A stretch of DNA of 64,000 bases from Sphingopyxis sp. H053 (GCF_001468225.1 NZ_LNRU01000001.1:124001-188000), one strand, 5' to 3'. Positions 1 through 9,957 are shown, counted from the stretch's first letter. Made by a program: numbers and translations. Notes: a model not told the origin generated them from the sequence alone.

Positions 1-1
1 C

Positions 2-1015
2 CAGTATGAAGGCATCATGGCCGAACATCTGTGGGTCCGCGAAAACGCCGGCCTGTTCGACGTCAGCCATATGGGGCAGCTGGCTTTGTCGGGCGACGAT
101 GTCGCCGAGGCGCTTGAAACGCTCGTTCCCGGCGACATCGCGGGGCTGAAGCCCGGCCGGATGCGCTATTCGCTCTTGCTCGACGAAGACGGCGGCATCC
201 TCGACGATCTGATGATCACCAACGAGGGCGACCAGTTCGGCATCGTCGTCAACGGCGCGGTGAAGTGGGAAGATATCGGCCACCTGCGCGAAAATCTTCC
301 CGACGATATCACGCTCAACCACAACGAAGATTATGGTCTCCTCGCGCTGCAGGGGCCGAAAGCGGTCGACGCGCTCGCACGGCTGGTGCCCGAGGCCGCG
401 AGCCTCGTCTTCATGCAGGCGGCCCGCGCGACCTGGGCCGGCCATGCGATTGCGCTGAGCCGCTCGGGCTACACGGGCGAGGATGGATTCGAGATTTCGC
501 TGCCGAACGAGGCGCTTGAGGTCTTCGCCGATGCGCTCTGCGCGATGGACGAAGTGAAGCCGATCGGGCTCGGTGCGCGGGATTCGCTGCGGCTCGAAGC
601 AGGCCTGCCGCTCTACGGCCACGACCTGACCCCCGCGATCGATCCCGCCGAAGCCGATCTTGGCTTCGCCGTCAGCAAGCGTCGCCGCGAAGAAGAGAAT
701 TTCCCCGGCGCGGCGCGAATCCTCGGCCACCTCGCCGACGGCAGCCCGCGCAAGCGCGTCGGCCTGCTCGTCGACGGCAAGCTGCCGGTGCGCGAGGGCG
801 CGAAGCTGTTCGATGGCGAGGACGAGATCGGCGTCGTGACGTCGGGTGGCTTTGCGCCGAGCGTCGGCGCGCCGATCGCGATGGGCTATGTCCCGCGCGA
901 CCACGCCGTGCCCGGCACTGCGGTCGCTGCCGAAGTGCGCGGCAAGCGCGTGCATTGCACCGTCGCCGCGATGCCCTTTGTCCCGCATAATTATGTTCGT
1001 AAAACAGGAGGTTGA
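2..1015 (+). CDS. gcvT: Aminomethyltransferase (glycine cleavage T protein), 5' end outside window
   Basis: T protein of the glycine cleavage system, which transfers the methylene group from the H-protein-bound intermediate to tetrahydrofolate and releases ammonia. The reading frame is open to the left edge (QYEGI precedes MAEHLW), so the ATG at 17 is an internal Met and the true start lies upstream. Family landmarks are GLFDVSHMGQ near the visible N-terminus, SRSGYTGEDGFEIS, GLGARDSLRLEAGLPLYGHD and a C-terminal GCV_T_C barrel (VGLLVDG, VTSGGFAPS). It is the first visible gene of gcvT-gcvH-GT-gcvPA-gcvPB and its stop is followed within 3 nt by gcvH. Confidence 0.97.
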   Translation, partial: QYEGIMAEHLWVRENAGLFDVSHMGQLALSGDDVAEALETLVPGDIAGLKPGRMRYSLLLDEDGGILDDLMITNEGDQFGIVVNGAVKWEDIGHLRENLPDDITLNHNEDYGLLALQGPKAVDALARLVPEAASLVFMQAARATWAGHAIALSRSGYTGEDGFEISLPNEALEVFADALCAMDEVKPIGLGARDSLRLEAGLPLYGHDLTPAIDPAEADLGFAVSKRRREEENFPGAARILGHLADGSPRKRVGLLVDGKLPVREGAKLFDGEDEIGVVTSGGFAPSVGAPIAMGYVPRDHAVPGTAVAAEVRGKRVHCTVAAMPFVPHNYVRKTGG

Positions 1016-1018
1016 GTG

Positions 1019-1390
1019 ATGCCGCGTTATTTCACCGAAGAGCATGAGTGGATCGACGTCGACGGCGATGTCGCGACGGTCGGCATCACCGACTTCGCAC
1101 AGGGCCAGCTTGGCGACATCGTGTTCGTCGAAGTTCCCGACACCGGGGCGGAACTCAGCAAGGGCGGCGACGCCGCGGTGGTCGAATCGGTCAAGGCGGC
1201 AAGCGACGTCTATGCCCCCGTTGACGGCACCGTTACCGAGGGCAATGGCCAGCTCGAGGAAGATCCCGCGCTCGTCAATTCGGACCCTGAGGGCGAAGGC
1301 TGGTTCTTCCGCATGACGCTTGGCGACAAGAGCCAGCTCGAAGGGCTGATGGACGCGAAGGCGTACAAAGTCTTCTGCGACGCGCTTTGA
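1019..1390 (+). CDS. gcvH: Glycine cleavage system H protein
   Basis: Lipoyl carrier that shuttles the aminomethyl group between P, T and L proteins. The lipoylation site is the Lys in [13 protein letters not shown]-terminal YFTEEHEWI and [20 protein letters not shown] are typical, and the 123-aa length is normal. A GTG at 1016 and an ATG at 1019 are both possible; ATG 1019 is preferred because AGGAGG at 1006-1011 then sits 7 nt away. Translation is probably coupled to gcvT, which ends at 1015. Confidence 0.97.
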   Translation: MPRYFTEEHEWIDVDGDVATVGITDFAQGQLGDIVFVEVPDTGAELSKGGDAAVVESVKAASDVYAPVDGTVTEGNGQLEEDPALVNSDPEGEGWFFRMTLGDKSQLEGLMDAKAYKVFCDAL

Positions 1391-1396
1391 AGGATT

Positions 1397-1418
1397 CCCC
1401 TCCCGCTTGCGGGAGGGG
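1397..1418. repeat. Perfect GC-rich palindrome after gcvH overlapping a ribosome binding site
   Basis: CCCCTCCCGC and GCGGGAGGGG form a near-perfect hairpin (9-10 bp, loop CTTG). Its 3' arm GGGAGGGG is also the only Shine-Dalgarno-like sequence for the GTG start at 1427. It lacks a U-tract, so it is not a classical intrinsic terminator. It could lower translation of the next gene or stabilise the upstream mRNA. Confidence 0.6.
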
Positions 1419-1426
1419 GAGATAAT

Positions 1427-2248
1427 GTGATCGCAACCGATCCTGCCCTTGCCAATTGCCGTCTGATGGTGGCGACGCCCATCTATGAAGGGGCGCAGGG
1501 CACCTATGTCCGCGCGGCGCTCGACCTCGCGCTGCGCGCGCAGGCGATTGGCATGGTGGTGCGGTTCGAATTCATCCTCTATCAACCGTCGATCACGCGC
1601 GCGCGCGACATGCTGACCGCGATGTTCCTCACCAGCGACTGCACGCACCTGCTGTTCGTCGACGCCGACATCGACTTTTCGGTCGATGATGTTTTTTCGC
1701 TGATCAAGGTCATGGCGGAACATTCCGAGTGCGGCGTCCTCGGCGGTGCCTATCCGCGGCGAATGATTAACTGGCGCAACGTCGCGCGCGCGGTCGAACT
1801 GGGGCTGGCGAAGGATAATCCAGCCGACCTTGCCCGGTTTTCGGGCGATTTCGCGCTGCATTTCCTGCACCCCGACCAGAATTTCAAGATGACCGATCTG
1901 GTCGAACTGGCGCGGCTCGGCACCGCGATGATGCTGATCCGCCGCGAAGTGCTCGAAGGCATGCGTGCCGCTTTGCCCGACCTCCTTTTCCGGCCCGATC
2001 CGGCCGAACGCGACGCGCACGGCGTCGGCGAACTCGAACCCGCTTTTTTCTGCCCGCTGATCGAGCCCGAAAGCCAGGCGCTCCTGGCCGACGATTACGC
2101 CTTTTGCCGCCGCGTCCGCGATGCCGGGTTTCGCATCTGGCTCGCGCCCTGGATCCGCACGACGCACGCCGGTCCCGCGGTCTTTTCGGGCACGTTAGCG
2201 GACACCGTCCAACTTTTTTCCGCAAAACCAGCCTCTTCTTCGGAGTAG
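1427..2248 (+). CDS. GT-A fold glycosyltransferase-like protein inside the gcv operon
   Basis: 273-aa soluble protein of unknown role. Residues about 13-120 look like a nucleotide-diphospho-sugar transferase fold: VATPIYEGAQGTYVRAALDL, then SITRARDMLTAMFLTSDCTHLLF and a DxD-type motif VDADIDFS. A second half contains LGTAMMLIRREVLEGM and DDYAFCRRVRDAGFRIWL, which resembles the acceptor part of family 2 enzymes. No signal peptide or membrane segment is seen. Start GTG 1427 is supported by GGGAGGGGGA at 1411-1420; ATG 1466 is an alternative. It lies between gcvH and gcvPA, 3 nt before gcvPA, so it is co-transcribed, but nothing ties it to glycine cleavage. Confidence 0.75.
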   Translation: MIATDPALANCRLMVATPIYEGAQGTYVRAALDLALRAQAIGMVVRFEFILYQPSITRARDMLTAMFLTSDCTHLLFVDADIDFSVDDVFSLIKVMAEHSECGVLGGAYPRRMINWRNVARAVELGLAKDNPADLARFSGDFALHFLHPDQNFKMTDLVELARLGTAMMLIRREVLEGMRAALPDLLFRPDPAERDAHGVGELEPAFFCPLIEPESQALLADDYAFCRRVRDAGFRIWLAPWIRTTHAGPAVFSGTLADTVQLFSAKPASSSE

Positions 2249-2251
2249 TTC

Positions 2252-3610
2252 ATGCGTTATCTTCCTCTTACGTCCGACGATCGCACGGCGATGCTCGCCA
2301 CCATCGGTGCTGCGTCGATCGACGACCTGTTCGTCGACGTCCCCGCCGAAGCGCAGCTCGATGGCCCGATCGCGGGCTTGCCGATGCACGCCAGCGAGCT
2401 CGCGGTCGAGCGCCACATGGGCGCACTCGCGCGCCGCAGCCGCGCCGCGGGCGAGGGGCCTTTCTTCCTTGGCGCCGGCGCCTATCGCCACCATGTGCCG
2501 GCGAGCGTCGATCATCTGATCCAGCGCGGCGAGTTTCTCACCGCCTACACGCCGTACCAGCCCGAAATCGCGCAGGGCACGCTGCAGATGCTGTTCGAAT
2601 TCCAGAGCCAGGTTGCGCGGCTGCTCGGCACCGACGTTGCCAACGCGTCGATGTACGACGGCTCGACCGCGTGCTGGGAAGCGATCGTCATGGCGCGGCG
2701 CATCACCAAACGCGCGAAGGCGCTGCTTTCGACGGGCCTCCACCCGCATTACCGCAGCGTTGCGCGCACGATGGCGAAATATACCGGCGATGTGCTGGTC
2801 GATGGCGACCCGAGCCTCGACGCCGGCACCGACTGGGCGGCGCTCGCGGACAGCATCGACAAGGAAACGAGCTGCGTCGTCGTTCAATATCCCGACATCC
2901 TCGGCCGCATCGACGATATGACGAAGCTCGCCGAAGCGTGTCAGGCCGCGGGCGCGCTGCTGATCGCGGTCGTGACCGAACCCGTCGCGCTCGGCCTGAT
3001 CAAATCGCCCGGCGAAATGGGCGCCGATATCGTGGTGGGCGAGGGGCAGTCGCTCGGCGTCGGCCTGCAATTCGGTGGTCCTTATGTCGGCCTCTTCGCT
3101 TGCAAGACCAAATATGTCCGCCAGATGCCCGGCCGCCTCTGCGGCGAGACCGTCGACGCGAACGGCAAGCGCGGCTTCGTGCTGACGCTGTCGACGCGCG
3201 AGCAGCATATTCGCCGCGAGAAGGCGACGAGCAATATCTGCACTAATTCAGGGCTGTGTGCGCTGGCATTCAGCATCCATATGACCTTGCTCGGCGAAGC
3301 GGGCCTCCGCCAGCTCGCTGCGATCAACCATGGCCGCGCGAAGGCTGCCGCCGCCGAACTGGCGAAGGTGCCCGGCGTGTCGGTGTTGAACAACAGCTTC
3401 TTCAACGAGTTCACGCTGCTGCTGCCGACCGCGGCGCGGCCCGTGATCCACAAGCTCGCTGAAAAGGACATATTGGGCGGCGTTTCGCTCGGCCGTCTCT
3501 ATCCCGACAACGCCGGCCTCGAAAATGGCCTCGTCGTCGCCGTGACCGAAACCGTGACCGATGCGGATATTTCCGCCTTCGCCGCGGCCCTGAAGGAGGT
3601 GCTGGCATGA
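2252..3610 (+). CDS. gcvPA: Glycine dehydrogenase (decarboxylating) subunit 1
   Basis: N-terminal half of the P protein, present as a separate polypeptide as in many bacteria with a split P protein. It forms a heterotetramer with GcvPB that decarboxylates glycine with PLP and loads the H protein. [20 protein letters not shown] at the start, [34 protein letters not shown] and [13 protein letters not shown] are signatures of this subunit. Length of 452 aa is normal. Its last codons overlap the gcvPB start by 4 nt. Confidence 0.97.
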   Translation: MRYLPLTSDDRTAMLATIGAASIDDLFVDVPAEAQLDGPIAGLPMHASELAVERHMGALARRSRAAGEGPFFLGAGAYRHHVPASVDHLIQRGEFLTAYTPYQPEIAQGTLQMLFEFQSQVARLLGTDVANASMYDGSTACWEAIVMARRITKRAKALLSTGLHPHYRSVARTMAKYTGDVLVDGDPSLDAGTDWAALADSIDKETSCVVVQYPDILGRIDDMTKLAEACQAAGALLIAVVTEPVALGLIKSPGEMGADIVVGEGQSLGVGLQFGGPYVGLFACKTKYVRQMPGRLCGETVDANGKRGFVLTLSTREQHIRREKATSNICTNSGLCALAFSIHMTLLGEAGLRQLAAINHGRAKAAAAELAKVPGVSVLNNSFFNEFTLLLPTAARPVIHKLAEKDILGGVSLGRLYPDNAGLENGLVVAVTETVTDADISAFAAALKEVLA

Positions 3611-5151
3611 CCGCGCTCAACCGCGCCGGATGGCGTCCCGAAATGAATGTCGCCGGCGGCGCCGACGATAGCACGACCTTTACCGGCAACCGCGCGCTGA
3701 TGCTCGAGGAAGCGCTGATCTTCGAGATTGGCGGCAGCGAGACGACCGGGGTCGACTTCGACGAGGCTGCACCCGCCGCCGACCTTGGTGCGCTTGCGCG
3801 CACCGCGCCGATCGGCCTGCCGGGGCTCAGCGAATCCGAAACGGTGCGCCATTACACGCGCCTGTCGCGGCAGAATTACGCGATCGACCTCGGCCTCTTC
3901 CCGCTCGGCAGCTGCACGATGAAGCACAACCCGCGCCTCAACGAAAAGGTCGCGCGGATGCCCGGTTTCGCGGACGTTCATCCGCTGCAGCCGCAGGAAA
4001 CGGTGCAGGGCGCCTATGCAGTGATCCACGAGCTCGCCGAATGGCTGATCACGCTCACCGGCATGCACAGCGTCGCGATGTCGCCCAAGGCGGGCGCGCA
4101 TGGCGAACTGTGCGGCATCCTTTGCATCAAGGCGGCGCTCGAAGCGCGCGGTGAGGACCGCCGCGTGATTCTCGTGCCCGAAAGCGCGCACGGCACCAAC
4201 CCGGCGACGGCAGCCTTCGCGGGCTTCACCGTCGAGGACATTCCGGCAACCGAGGCGGGCCGCGTCAACCTCGAAGCCTTGAAGGCGCGCCTTGGCCCCG
4301 ATGTCGCTGGCGTGATGATCACCAACCCCAACACCTGCGGCCTGTTCGAGCGCGAGATGAAGGCGATCTCGGACGCGGTTCATGCCGTTGGCGGTTATGT
4401 CTATTGCGACGGCGCGAACTTCAACGCCATCGTCGGCCGCGTGCGCCCCGGCGACCTCGGCGTCGATGCGATGCACATCAACCTGCACAAAACCTTCTCG
4501 ACCCCGCACGGCGGCGGCGGACCCGGCTCGGGCCCGGTCGTGCTGTCGGCGGCGCTCGCGCCCTTCGCGCCGCTGCCTTTCGTCACGAAGCACGGCGATG
4601 ACTTCCGCCTGATCGAGGAGGAGAATGCGGGCGAGGATCATCCGCAGACCTTTGGCCGCATGACCGCTTTCCACGGCCAGATGGGCATGTTCACGCGCGC
4701 GCTGACCTATATCCTCAGCCACGGTGCCGACGGGCTGAAGCAGGTCGCCGAGGATGCGGTGCTCAACGCGAACTATGTGCTGCGCAGCCTCGAGAGCGTG
4801 CTCGATGCGCCCTTCGCGGCGTCGGGTCCGTGCATGCACGAGGCGCTGTTCAGCGACAAGGGGCTCGCCGAAGGCTTCTCGACGCTCGATATCGCCAAGG
4901 GGCTGATTGACGAGGGCTATCACCCGATGACGGTCTATTTCCCGCTCGTCGTCCACGGCGCGATGCTCGTCGAGCCGACCGAGACCGAGAGCAAGGCGGC
5001 GCTCGACCAGTTCATCGGCGCGCTGCGCAGCATCGCGCTGCGTGCGAAGAACGGCGACCCCGCGCTCAAGACCGCGCCGCATTTCGCCCCGCGTGCGCGC
5101 CTTGACGAGACGCTCGCGGCGCGGAAGCCCATACTCGCCTGGGAGGGCTGA
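3607..5151 (+). CDS. gcvPB: Glycine dehydrogenase (decarboxylating) subunit 2
   Basis: C-terminal half of the split P protein, carrying the PLP lysine in [38 protein letters not shown] and [18 protein letters not shown] are diagnostic. The 514-aa length is normal. The ATG lies inside the 3' end of gcvPA (4-nt overlap), giving coupled, roughly equimolar synthesis. The stop shares bases with the start of the next membrane-protein gene. Confidence 0.97.
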   Translation: MTALNRAGWRPEMNVAGGADDSTTFTGNRALMLEEALIFEIGGSETTGVDFDEAAPAADLGALARTAPIGLPGLSESETVRHYTRLSRQNYAIDLGLFPLGSCTMKHNPRLNEKVARMPGFADVHPLQPQETVQGAYAVIHELAEWLITLTGMHSVAMSPKAGAHGELCGILCIKAALEARGEDRRVILVPESAHGTNPATAAFAGFTVEDIPATEAGRVNLEALKARLGPDVAGVMITNPNTCGLFEREMKAISDAVHAVGGYVYCDGANFNAIVGRVRPGDLGVDAMHINLHKTFSTPHGGGGPGSGPVVLSAALAPFAPLPFVTKHGDDFRLIEEENAGEDHPQTFGRMTAFHGQMGMFTRALTYILSHGADGLKQVAEDAVLNANYVLRSLESVLDAPFAASGPCMHEALFSDKGLAEGFSTLDIAKGLIDEGYHPMTVYFPLVVHGAMLVEPTETESKAALDQFIGALRSIALRAKNGDPALKTAPHFAPRARLDETLAARKPILAWEG

Positions 5152-5498
5152 TGACCGAACCCGCGCCCGGCCCCGAACGCCCCGAAACGCGCTCCGGCGC
5201 GGGGTGTTTGGCGGCCGGCGCGCTGTTCGCGATCGTCGCGATCCTCGGCTGGCTTATCGCGATCACCGCCTATGGTCTCGTCGTCGAGCAATGGGAGATG
5301 ATCGAGGTCCGCCGCGAGTTCAGCTACGACTGGGCCTTTGTCTATGCGCCGCTGTTTGCGATCGGGCTGGGCGCGGCGGCGGCGTTCGCGGCGTCGCGCC
5401 GCGCTTCGGCGGCGCGAATGACCTTGCTGATTGTCGTTACGGGGGCCATTGCGCTGCTCGGCGGCGTCGTCCTGTTTGGGCTCGGCGGGCTGATCTGA
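5151..5498 (+). CDS. Small membrane protein of unknown function
   Basis: 115-aa protein with a short Pro/Glu-rich N-terminus and three predicted membrane segments (about 20-45, 62-80 and 87-112). It resembles no family I can name. The ATG overlaps the gcvPB stop (TGATG), so it is probably translated from the tail of the gcv message. A link to glycine metabolism is not shown by its sequence. Confidence 0.7.
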   Translation: MTEPAPGPERPETRSGAGCLAAGALFAIVAILGWLIAITAYGLVVEQWEMIEVRREFSYDWAFVYAPLFAIGLGAAAAFAASRRASAARMTLLIVVTGAIALLGGVVLFGLGGLI

Positions 5499-5517
5499 AC
5501 AGGCGAGGGGGCAAGAC

Positions 5518-5967
5518 ATGAGCTGGGACACGATTTTTCTGCTGGTGAATTACTGGGCGTTCGCGAGCTGGTTCGCGCTCGTTTTTCTGCCGCGCGGCCC
5601 GAAAACCCTCGCAGCAATTCTCTATGCTGGCGTGTTCCTCCTCTGCCTTGCCTATACGGTGATGATCGTGGGCTACCTGACCGGCGGCATCGACCCCGGC
5701 GGGCCAAGCAGTAACGATTTCACGACATTGGCCGGGGTGATGAAGCTGTTCGACAGCCCGGGCGGCGCGACGCTGGGGTGGACACACTATCTGGCCTTTG
5801 ACCTGTTCACCGGCATGTGGATCGCGCGCGACGCCGACCAGAAGGGGTTCAGCCGCATCGTGCAATTCCCCTTCCTGTTCCTGACCCTGATGGTCGGTCC
5901 GGTCGGGCTGTTCGCCTGGCTGATCGCGCGCGAACGCCGCGCGCGGGCACAGGCAAAGGGCAAGTGA
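5518..5967 (+). CDS. ABA4-like (DUF4281) membrane protein
   Basis: 149-aa protein with four membrane segments. WTHYLAFDLFTGMWIARDA followed by FLFLTLMVGPVGLFAWLIAR matches the ABA4-like family, named after a plant protein needed for neoxanthin synthesis; bacterial members are mostly uncharacterised. A carotenoid-related role is possible in a pigmented sphingomonad but is only inference. The stop overlaps the following GTG start (GTGA). Confidence 0.8.
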   Translation: MSWDTIFLLVNYWAFASWFALVFLPRGPKTLAAILYAGVFLLCLAYTVMIVGYLTGGIDPGGPSSNDFTTLAGVMKLFDSPGGATLGWTHYLAFDLFTGMWIARDADQKGFSRIVQFPFLFLTLMVGPVGLFAWLIARERRARAQAKGK

Positions 5968-6599
5968 CAGCGCAGCCGTGGATGCCGGGTGACGGCGATC
6001 CGGCCGACAAGCGCCACGCGCCCGCGACCTTGCGCAACCGCGACGCGATCGCCGCGGTTCTTGCCGATTGGCTGCCCGAAGCCGGCACGGTGCTGGAGGT
6101 CGCGAGCGGATCGGGCGAGCATGTCGTCCACTTTGCCGCCGCTTTTCCGCATATGGGCTGGCAGCCGAGCGATCCCGATCCCGCCGGCCTGACCTCGATC
6201 ACGGCGTACCGCGCCGAAGCCGGTCTTGCGAACATCGCGCCGCCGCTCGCGCTCGATGCGTCGGCGCCCGAATGGCCCATCGACCGCGCCGGTGCGGTGC
6301 TCTGCATCAATATGGTCCACATCAGCCCGTGGGAGGCGACGCTGGGCCTGTTCGCGGGCGCGGCGCGGCTGCTCGCCCCCGCTGCACCGCTGATCCTCTA
6401 TGGCCCCTATGTCGAACCCGACGTGCCTACTGCGGAAAGCAATCTCGCCTTCGATGCCAGCCTGCGCAGCCGCAATCTCGCATGGGGCCTGCGCGATACC
6501 GACGCCGTCAAAGCCGCCGCCGCCGATGCCGGTCTCGCCTTCGCCGAGCGCCGCGCGATGCCCGCGAACAACCTGATGCTGCTGTTCCGCCGCACCTGA
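5964..6599 (+). CDS. DUF938 SAM-dependent methyltransferase-like protein
   Basis: 211-aa class I methyltransferase-like protein of the DUF938 family. KRHAPATLRNRDAIAAVL, the SAM-binding loop LEVASGSGEHVVHFA, WQPSDPDP and LCINMVHISPWEATLGLFAGA are its hallmarks. GTG at 5964 is taken as start because it overlaps the upstream stop and gives the usual family N-terminus (TAQPWMPGDGDPADKRH); a longer reading upstream would lie inside the previous gene. Substrate unknown. Confidence 0.85.
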   Translation: MTAQPWMPGDGDPADKRHAPATLRNRDAIAAVLADWLPEAGTVLEVASGSGEHVVHFAAAFPHMGWQPSDPDPAGLTSITAYRAEAGLANIAPPLALDASAPEWPIDRAGAVLCINMVHISPWEATLGLFAGAARLLAPAAPLILYGPYVEPDVPTAESNLAFDASLRSRNLAWGLRDTDAVKAAAADAGLAFAERRAMPANNLMLLFRRT

Positions 6600-6700
6600 C
6601 GGACCTGACAGGATCGGCGATCGGCGCTTTACCTCGCGGGTACAGTCGCTAGCCTCCCCTCGATTGCGCGCAAAAGACGCGATTCGAGGAGAGAGAGCCG

Positions 6701-8260
6701 ATGGGCCGCGACGTTTCGGAGCTGTTTACGTTCGACGAATTCCTGACCCATTGGGCCGGCGAGCGCCCCGACCGGGTGGCGCTGCGCGAAGAGGATCGTG
6801 TCTATACCTATGCCGAACTTGACGATCGCACCGCGCGCGCAGCATCGGCTTTGATTGCGGCGGGGCTGAAGAAGGGCGACCGCATCGCGTGGATCGGCAA
6901 GAACAGCGATCTCTATTTCACGCTCTTCTATGGTGCGGCGCGCGCGGGCATTGTGATGGCGCCGATCGGCTGGCGCCTGTCGCCGGCCGAATGGGCTTTC
7001 ATCGTCAACGACACACAGGCAAAGATGGTCTTCGCCGGGCCCGGGTTCGAAACCGTCGCAGATCAGCTCGCGGGCAAGCTGCAGAACGATCCGGCGATCG
7101 TCGGCGCCGCCGATGCCTGGGCGATGATCGACGGCGCGACGCGCGTGCCCTTCGAACCCTCGGGCGCCAACGACGCGGTGCTTCAGCTTTATACCTCGGG
7201 CACCACCGGCAATCCCAAGGGGGCGGTGCTGTCGAACCACAACCTCTTCGCGCTCCGCAAACATTCGAGCACGCTCGACCTGCCCTATACCAAATGGGAG
7301 GATGACGAGGCGGTGCTGGTCGCGATGCCGTGCGCGCATATCGGCGGCACCGGGCTCGGCATCATGGCGCTCGCCTCGGGGCTGCCCGGCGTCATCCTCG
7401 CCGAATTCAACCCCGACGGGGTGTTCGACGCGGTCGAGCAGCATGGCGTCACGCGCTTCTTCATCGTCCCCGCCGCGCTCCAGATGCTGCTGATGCATCC
7501 GCGCTGCGCCAGCGTCGATTACAGCCGCCTCAAATATATCCTCTATGGCGCCGCGCCGATCCCGCTCGATCTGCTGCGCCAGTGCATCAAGGTCTTCGGC
7601 GCGCAGTTCATCCAGGCTTACGGGATGACCGAGACGACCGGCACCATTTCGATGCTGCCGCCCGAGGATCATGACCCTGCGGGCAATGCGCGCATGCGCT
7701 CGGCGGGCAAGGCGCTCCCCGGGGTCGAAATCGTCATCCTCGGACCCGACGGGCAACCCGTGCCGACGGGCGAGGTGGGCGAGGTCGTGACGCGCTCGTC
7801 GAACAATATGCTGGGTTACTGGAACCTGCCCGACGCGACGGCAAACACGATGACCGACGACGGCTGGATCCGCACCGGCGACGCGGGCTATCTCGACGCG
7901 GACGGCTATCTCTTCATCCACGACCGGATGAAAGACATGATCATCACCGGCGGCGAGAATGTCTATCCGGCCGAGGTCGAGAGCGCGATCTTTGGCCACC
8001 CCGCGGTGCAGGAGGTCGCGGTGATCGGCATTCCCGACGAGAAATGGGGCGAGACGGTCAAGGCGGTCGTCGTCGCCAAGCCCGGCACGACGGCCGACGA
8101 AGCCGACATCATCGCCTGGGCGCGCGAACGCATCGCCCCCTTCAAATGCCCGCGCAGCATCGACGTGATCGAGGCGCTGCCGCGCAATGCCAGCGGCAAG
8201 ATTCTGCGCAAGGATCTGCGTGCGCCCTATTGGGAGGGTTATGCTCGGATGGTGAATTGA
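6701..8260 (+). CDS. Long/medium-chain acyl-CoA synthetase (AMP-binding)
   Basis: 519-aa member of the adenylate-forming superfamily that activates a carboxylic acid to acyl-AMP and then acyl-CoA. The AMP-binding loop is LYTSGTTGNPKG, followed by QAYGMTETTG, the hinge region DGWIRTGDAGYLDADGYLFIHDR and the catalytic Lys in NASGKILRKDL. The ATG is preceded by a purine-rich GAGGAGAGAGAG. Substrate cannot be read from the sequence; a fatty or aromatic acid is likely. It stands alone between the DUF938 gene and an exported protein. Confidence 0.92.
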   Translation: MGRDVSELFTFDEFLTHWAGERPDRVALREEDRVYTYAELDDRTARAASALIAAGLKKGDRIAWIGKNSDLYFTLFYGAARAGIVMAPIGWRLSPAEWAFIVNDTQAKMVFAGPGFETVADQLAGKLQNDPAIVGAADAWAMIDGATRVPFEPSGANDAVLQLYTSGTTGNPKGAVLSNHNLFALRKHSSTLDLPYTKWEDDEAVLVAMPCAHIGGTGLGIMALASGLPGVILAEFNPDGVFDAVEQHGVTRFFIVPAALQMLLMHPRCASVDYSRLKYILYGAAPIPLDLLRQCIKVFGAQFIQAYGMTETTGTISMLPPEDHDPAGNARMRSAGKALPGVEIVILGPDGQPVPTGEVGEVVTRSSNNMLGYWNLPDATANTMTDDGWIRTGDAGYLDADGYLFIHDRMKDMIITGGENVYPAEVESAIFGHPAVQEVAVIGIPDEKWGETVKAVVVAKPGTTADEADIIAWARERIAPFKCPRSIDVIEALPRNASGKILRKDLRAPYWEGYARMVN

Positions 8261-8287
8261 CGCACGAAGCCAGCTATGGCTTATAAT
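8257..8287 (+). promoter_or_regulatory. Sigma-70-like promoter placed directly before an ATG
   Basis: TTGACG (8257-8262) and TATAAT (8282-8287) are separated by 19 bp. A start point about 7 nt after the -10 box would fall at or beside the ATG at 8296, so the transcript would have almost no 5' leader; no Shine-Dalgarno sequence is visible in 8281-8295. Confidence 0.4.
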
Positions 8288-8295
8288 CTGATGTA

Positions 8296-9798
8296 ATGTC
8301 GCCAGCTTTTGCCCTCGCAATGCTCACCGCCCCGGCTGGAATGCCGCTGGCGGTGATGGCGCCCGTGCCTCAGCCCAGTTCCAGCGAAATGCGCGAAAAC
8401 CGTCGCCGCGATGAACGCCTTTGCCGCAGCGCGGCGCGTCACCGCACCGATCTTGCCCGCCTCGAAGCCGGCCCCCACGCGCTGTCGCGGATCGCCGAAT
8501 ATCTGTGGCGCGGTGAGGGCGGCTGCCGCAAGGACCCGGCGCTGGCCATTGCAGTGCTGCGTTTTGCCATCGGCGACAGCGCATTGGCCTTCGACGACGC
8601 CCGTATCGTTGCTCAGCTGGCCAGCTATTTGAAGGAGCGTTCCGACTTTCGCGACTTGGCCGAACTGAACGAGCTCCAGAAGATCTTATGGGTTCGCGGC
8701 TATTCGAAAGGCGATCTTGCCCCGCTATGGCTGGGGACAGAGATGCGCGCCTTTGTCGCCCGCGACGACATCTGGACTTTCCTGTCATCGCCCCGGCCCA
8801 ACGGGATATGGGCCTGGACGGAGGCGGTCAGGTTTCAGGCGCTGCTTGATCCCCTCTCGCCGCGCTACGCGCCATATGAAGGGGTCGCGATCATCGAGAA
8901 GGGGTTCGACAGCGATCGATGGCTGCGGGGCGCGCGTCTCCTGTTGGAAGGCGCGAAAGACCTGCCGCCCGACCCGGTTCGCGCCGAGGCTTTGCTGATG
9001 CGCGCCGCACCAGACAAGGATGAGGCGCGGCTGCTCCTGGCCGAGACGCTGGTGCAGCGGCTGGCGAGCCCGGACGCCGCCGTCCGCGCCGCGGCGATCA
9101 ACCGGTTCGCAGCTTGGTCCACCGCCAAAGAGCCGGGCACGATAGCGATCCGGGCCGCTCTGCTGCCGGCGCTCCGCGCGCAACTCGCGGCGGCGGACCG
9201 CGACGAGCAGCGGCAGGCCGTTGGCTTCCTGACCCAATATGCCTTGACCGACCCCGGTGCCGATCACGGCGCCTTGCTCCGGTGGGCGGATGCAGCGCTG
9301 CGCCGCGGCGACACCGCGGACAAGGTGGCCGGATGGCGCGCGCTCGTCAGCCTTTCGGACGCCAGGATCGCCGGTGCCGACAGGATCATGGCCGAGGGGT
9401 TCGCGCGCGCGGGCGGCATGGTCGACCGCGGCCCGCTGCGAGCGGAAGACTTGCGGCGCATAGTGACGAGCGACGACTATCCGGCCCGGGCCACGCGCGA
9501 GAAGGTCGAGGGCGTGGTCGACGCCGAGGCGATTTTCTCTCCCGATGGCCGCGTGCTGCAGGTCATCGTCGCGAATGCCCCGCCGCCGGTCCTCGCCGAC
9601 CAAGTGCGAAAGACCGTGACGCGCCGTCTCCGGCTGCGGCCTGCGCCCGATCGCTATGTCCGCGCCAGGCTGGCCCCGATCCAGTTCCGTGTGGCGGCCT
9701 GTGCGGCGGGAACCGAGCGGACGGTGGCGGTCGCAGGGGCGTTGCTGGTCGATTCCAGCTTTTGCTCCTCGCCGCCGCCCGACCTCCCGATTCCTTGA
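8296..9798 (+). CDS. Exported helical-repeat protein with TonB-like C-terminal domain, unknown function
   Basis: 500-aa protein. The first about 25 residues are apolar and Ala-rich and could be an atypical signal peptide, although basic residues are missing at the very N-terminus. The middle (about 40-380) is helical and Sel1/HEAT-like (repeated Ala/Leu helices, YLWRGEGGCRKDPALAIAVLRFA). Residues about 400-475 (VEGVVDAEAIFSPDGRVLQVIV then RKTVTRRLRLRPAP) resemble the TonB C-terminal domain. No membrane anchor or ExbBD partner is present, so it is not a standard TonB. Two Cys pairs near the C-terminus fit a periplasmic location. Confidence 0.65.
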   Translation: MSPAFALAMLTAPAGMPLAVMAPVPQPSSSEMRENRRRDERLCRSAARHRTDLARLEAGPHALSRIAEYLWRGEGGCRKDPALAIAVLRFAIGDSALAFDDARIVAQLASYLKERSDFRDLAELNELQKILWVRGYSKGDLAPLWLGTEMRAFVARDDIWTFLSSPRPNGIWAWTEAVRFQALLDPLSPRYAPYEGVAIIEKGFDSDRWLRGARLLLEGAKDLPPDPVRAEALLMRAAPDKDEARLLLAETLVQRLASPDAAVRAAAINRFAAWSTAKEPGTIAIRAALLPALRAQLAAADRDEQRQAVGFLTQYALTDPGADHGALLRWADAALRRGDTADKVAGWRALVSLSDARIAGADRIMAEGFARAGGMVDRGPLRAEDLRRIVTSDDYPARATREKVEGVVDAEAIFSPDGRVLQVIVANAPPPVLADQVRKTVTRRLRLRPAPDRYVRARLAPIQFRVAACAAGTERTVAVAGALLVDSSFCSSPPPDLPIP

Positions 9799-9957
9799 GA
9801 TCGCGTCTTTCGCCGCCTATTCCGGGCGGTGTGAAAATGTGAAAGCCAACCTTCCCGCGGCGGCATAAATTCACCCCACATCCGGCCTTTCACGCGACCT
9901 ACACCCCGAAAGGCCGATGCGTTTTCTCCGTTGGCGTTGCCATGCACGGGGGCACGG

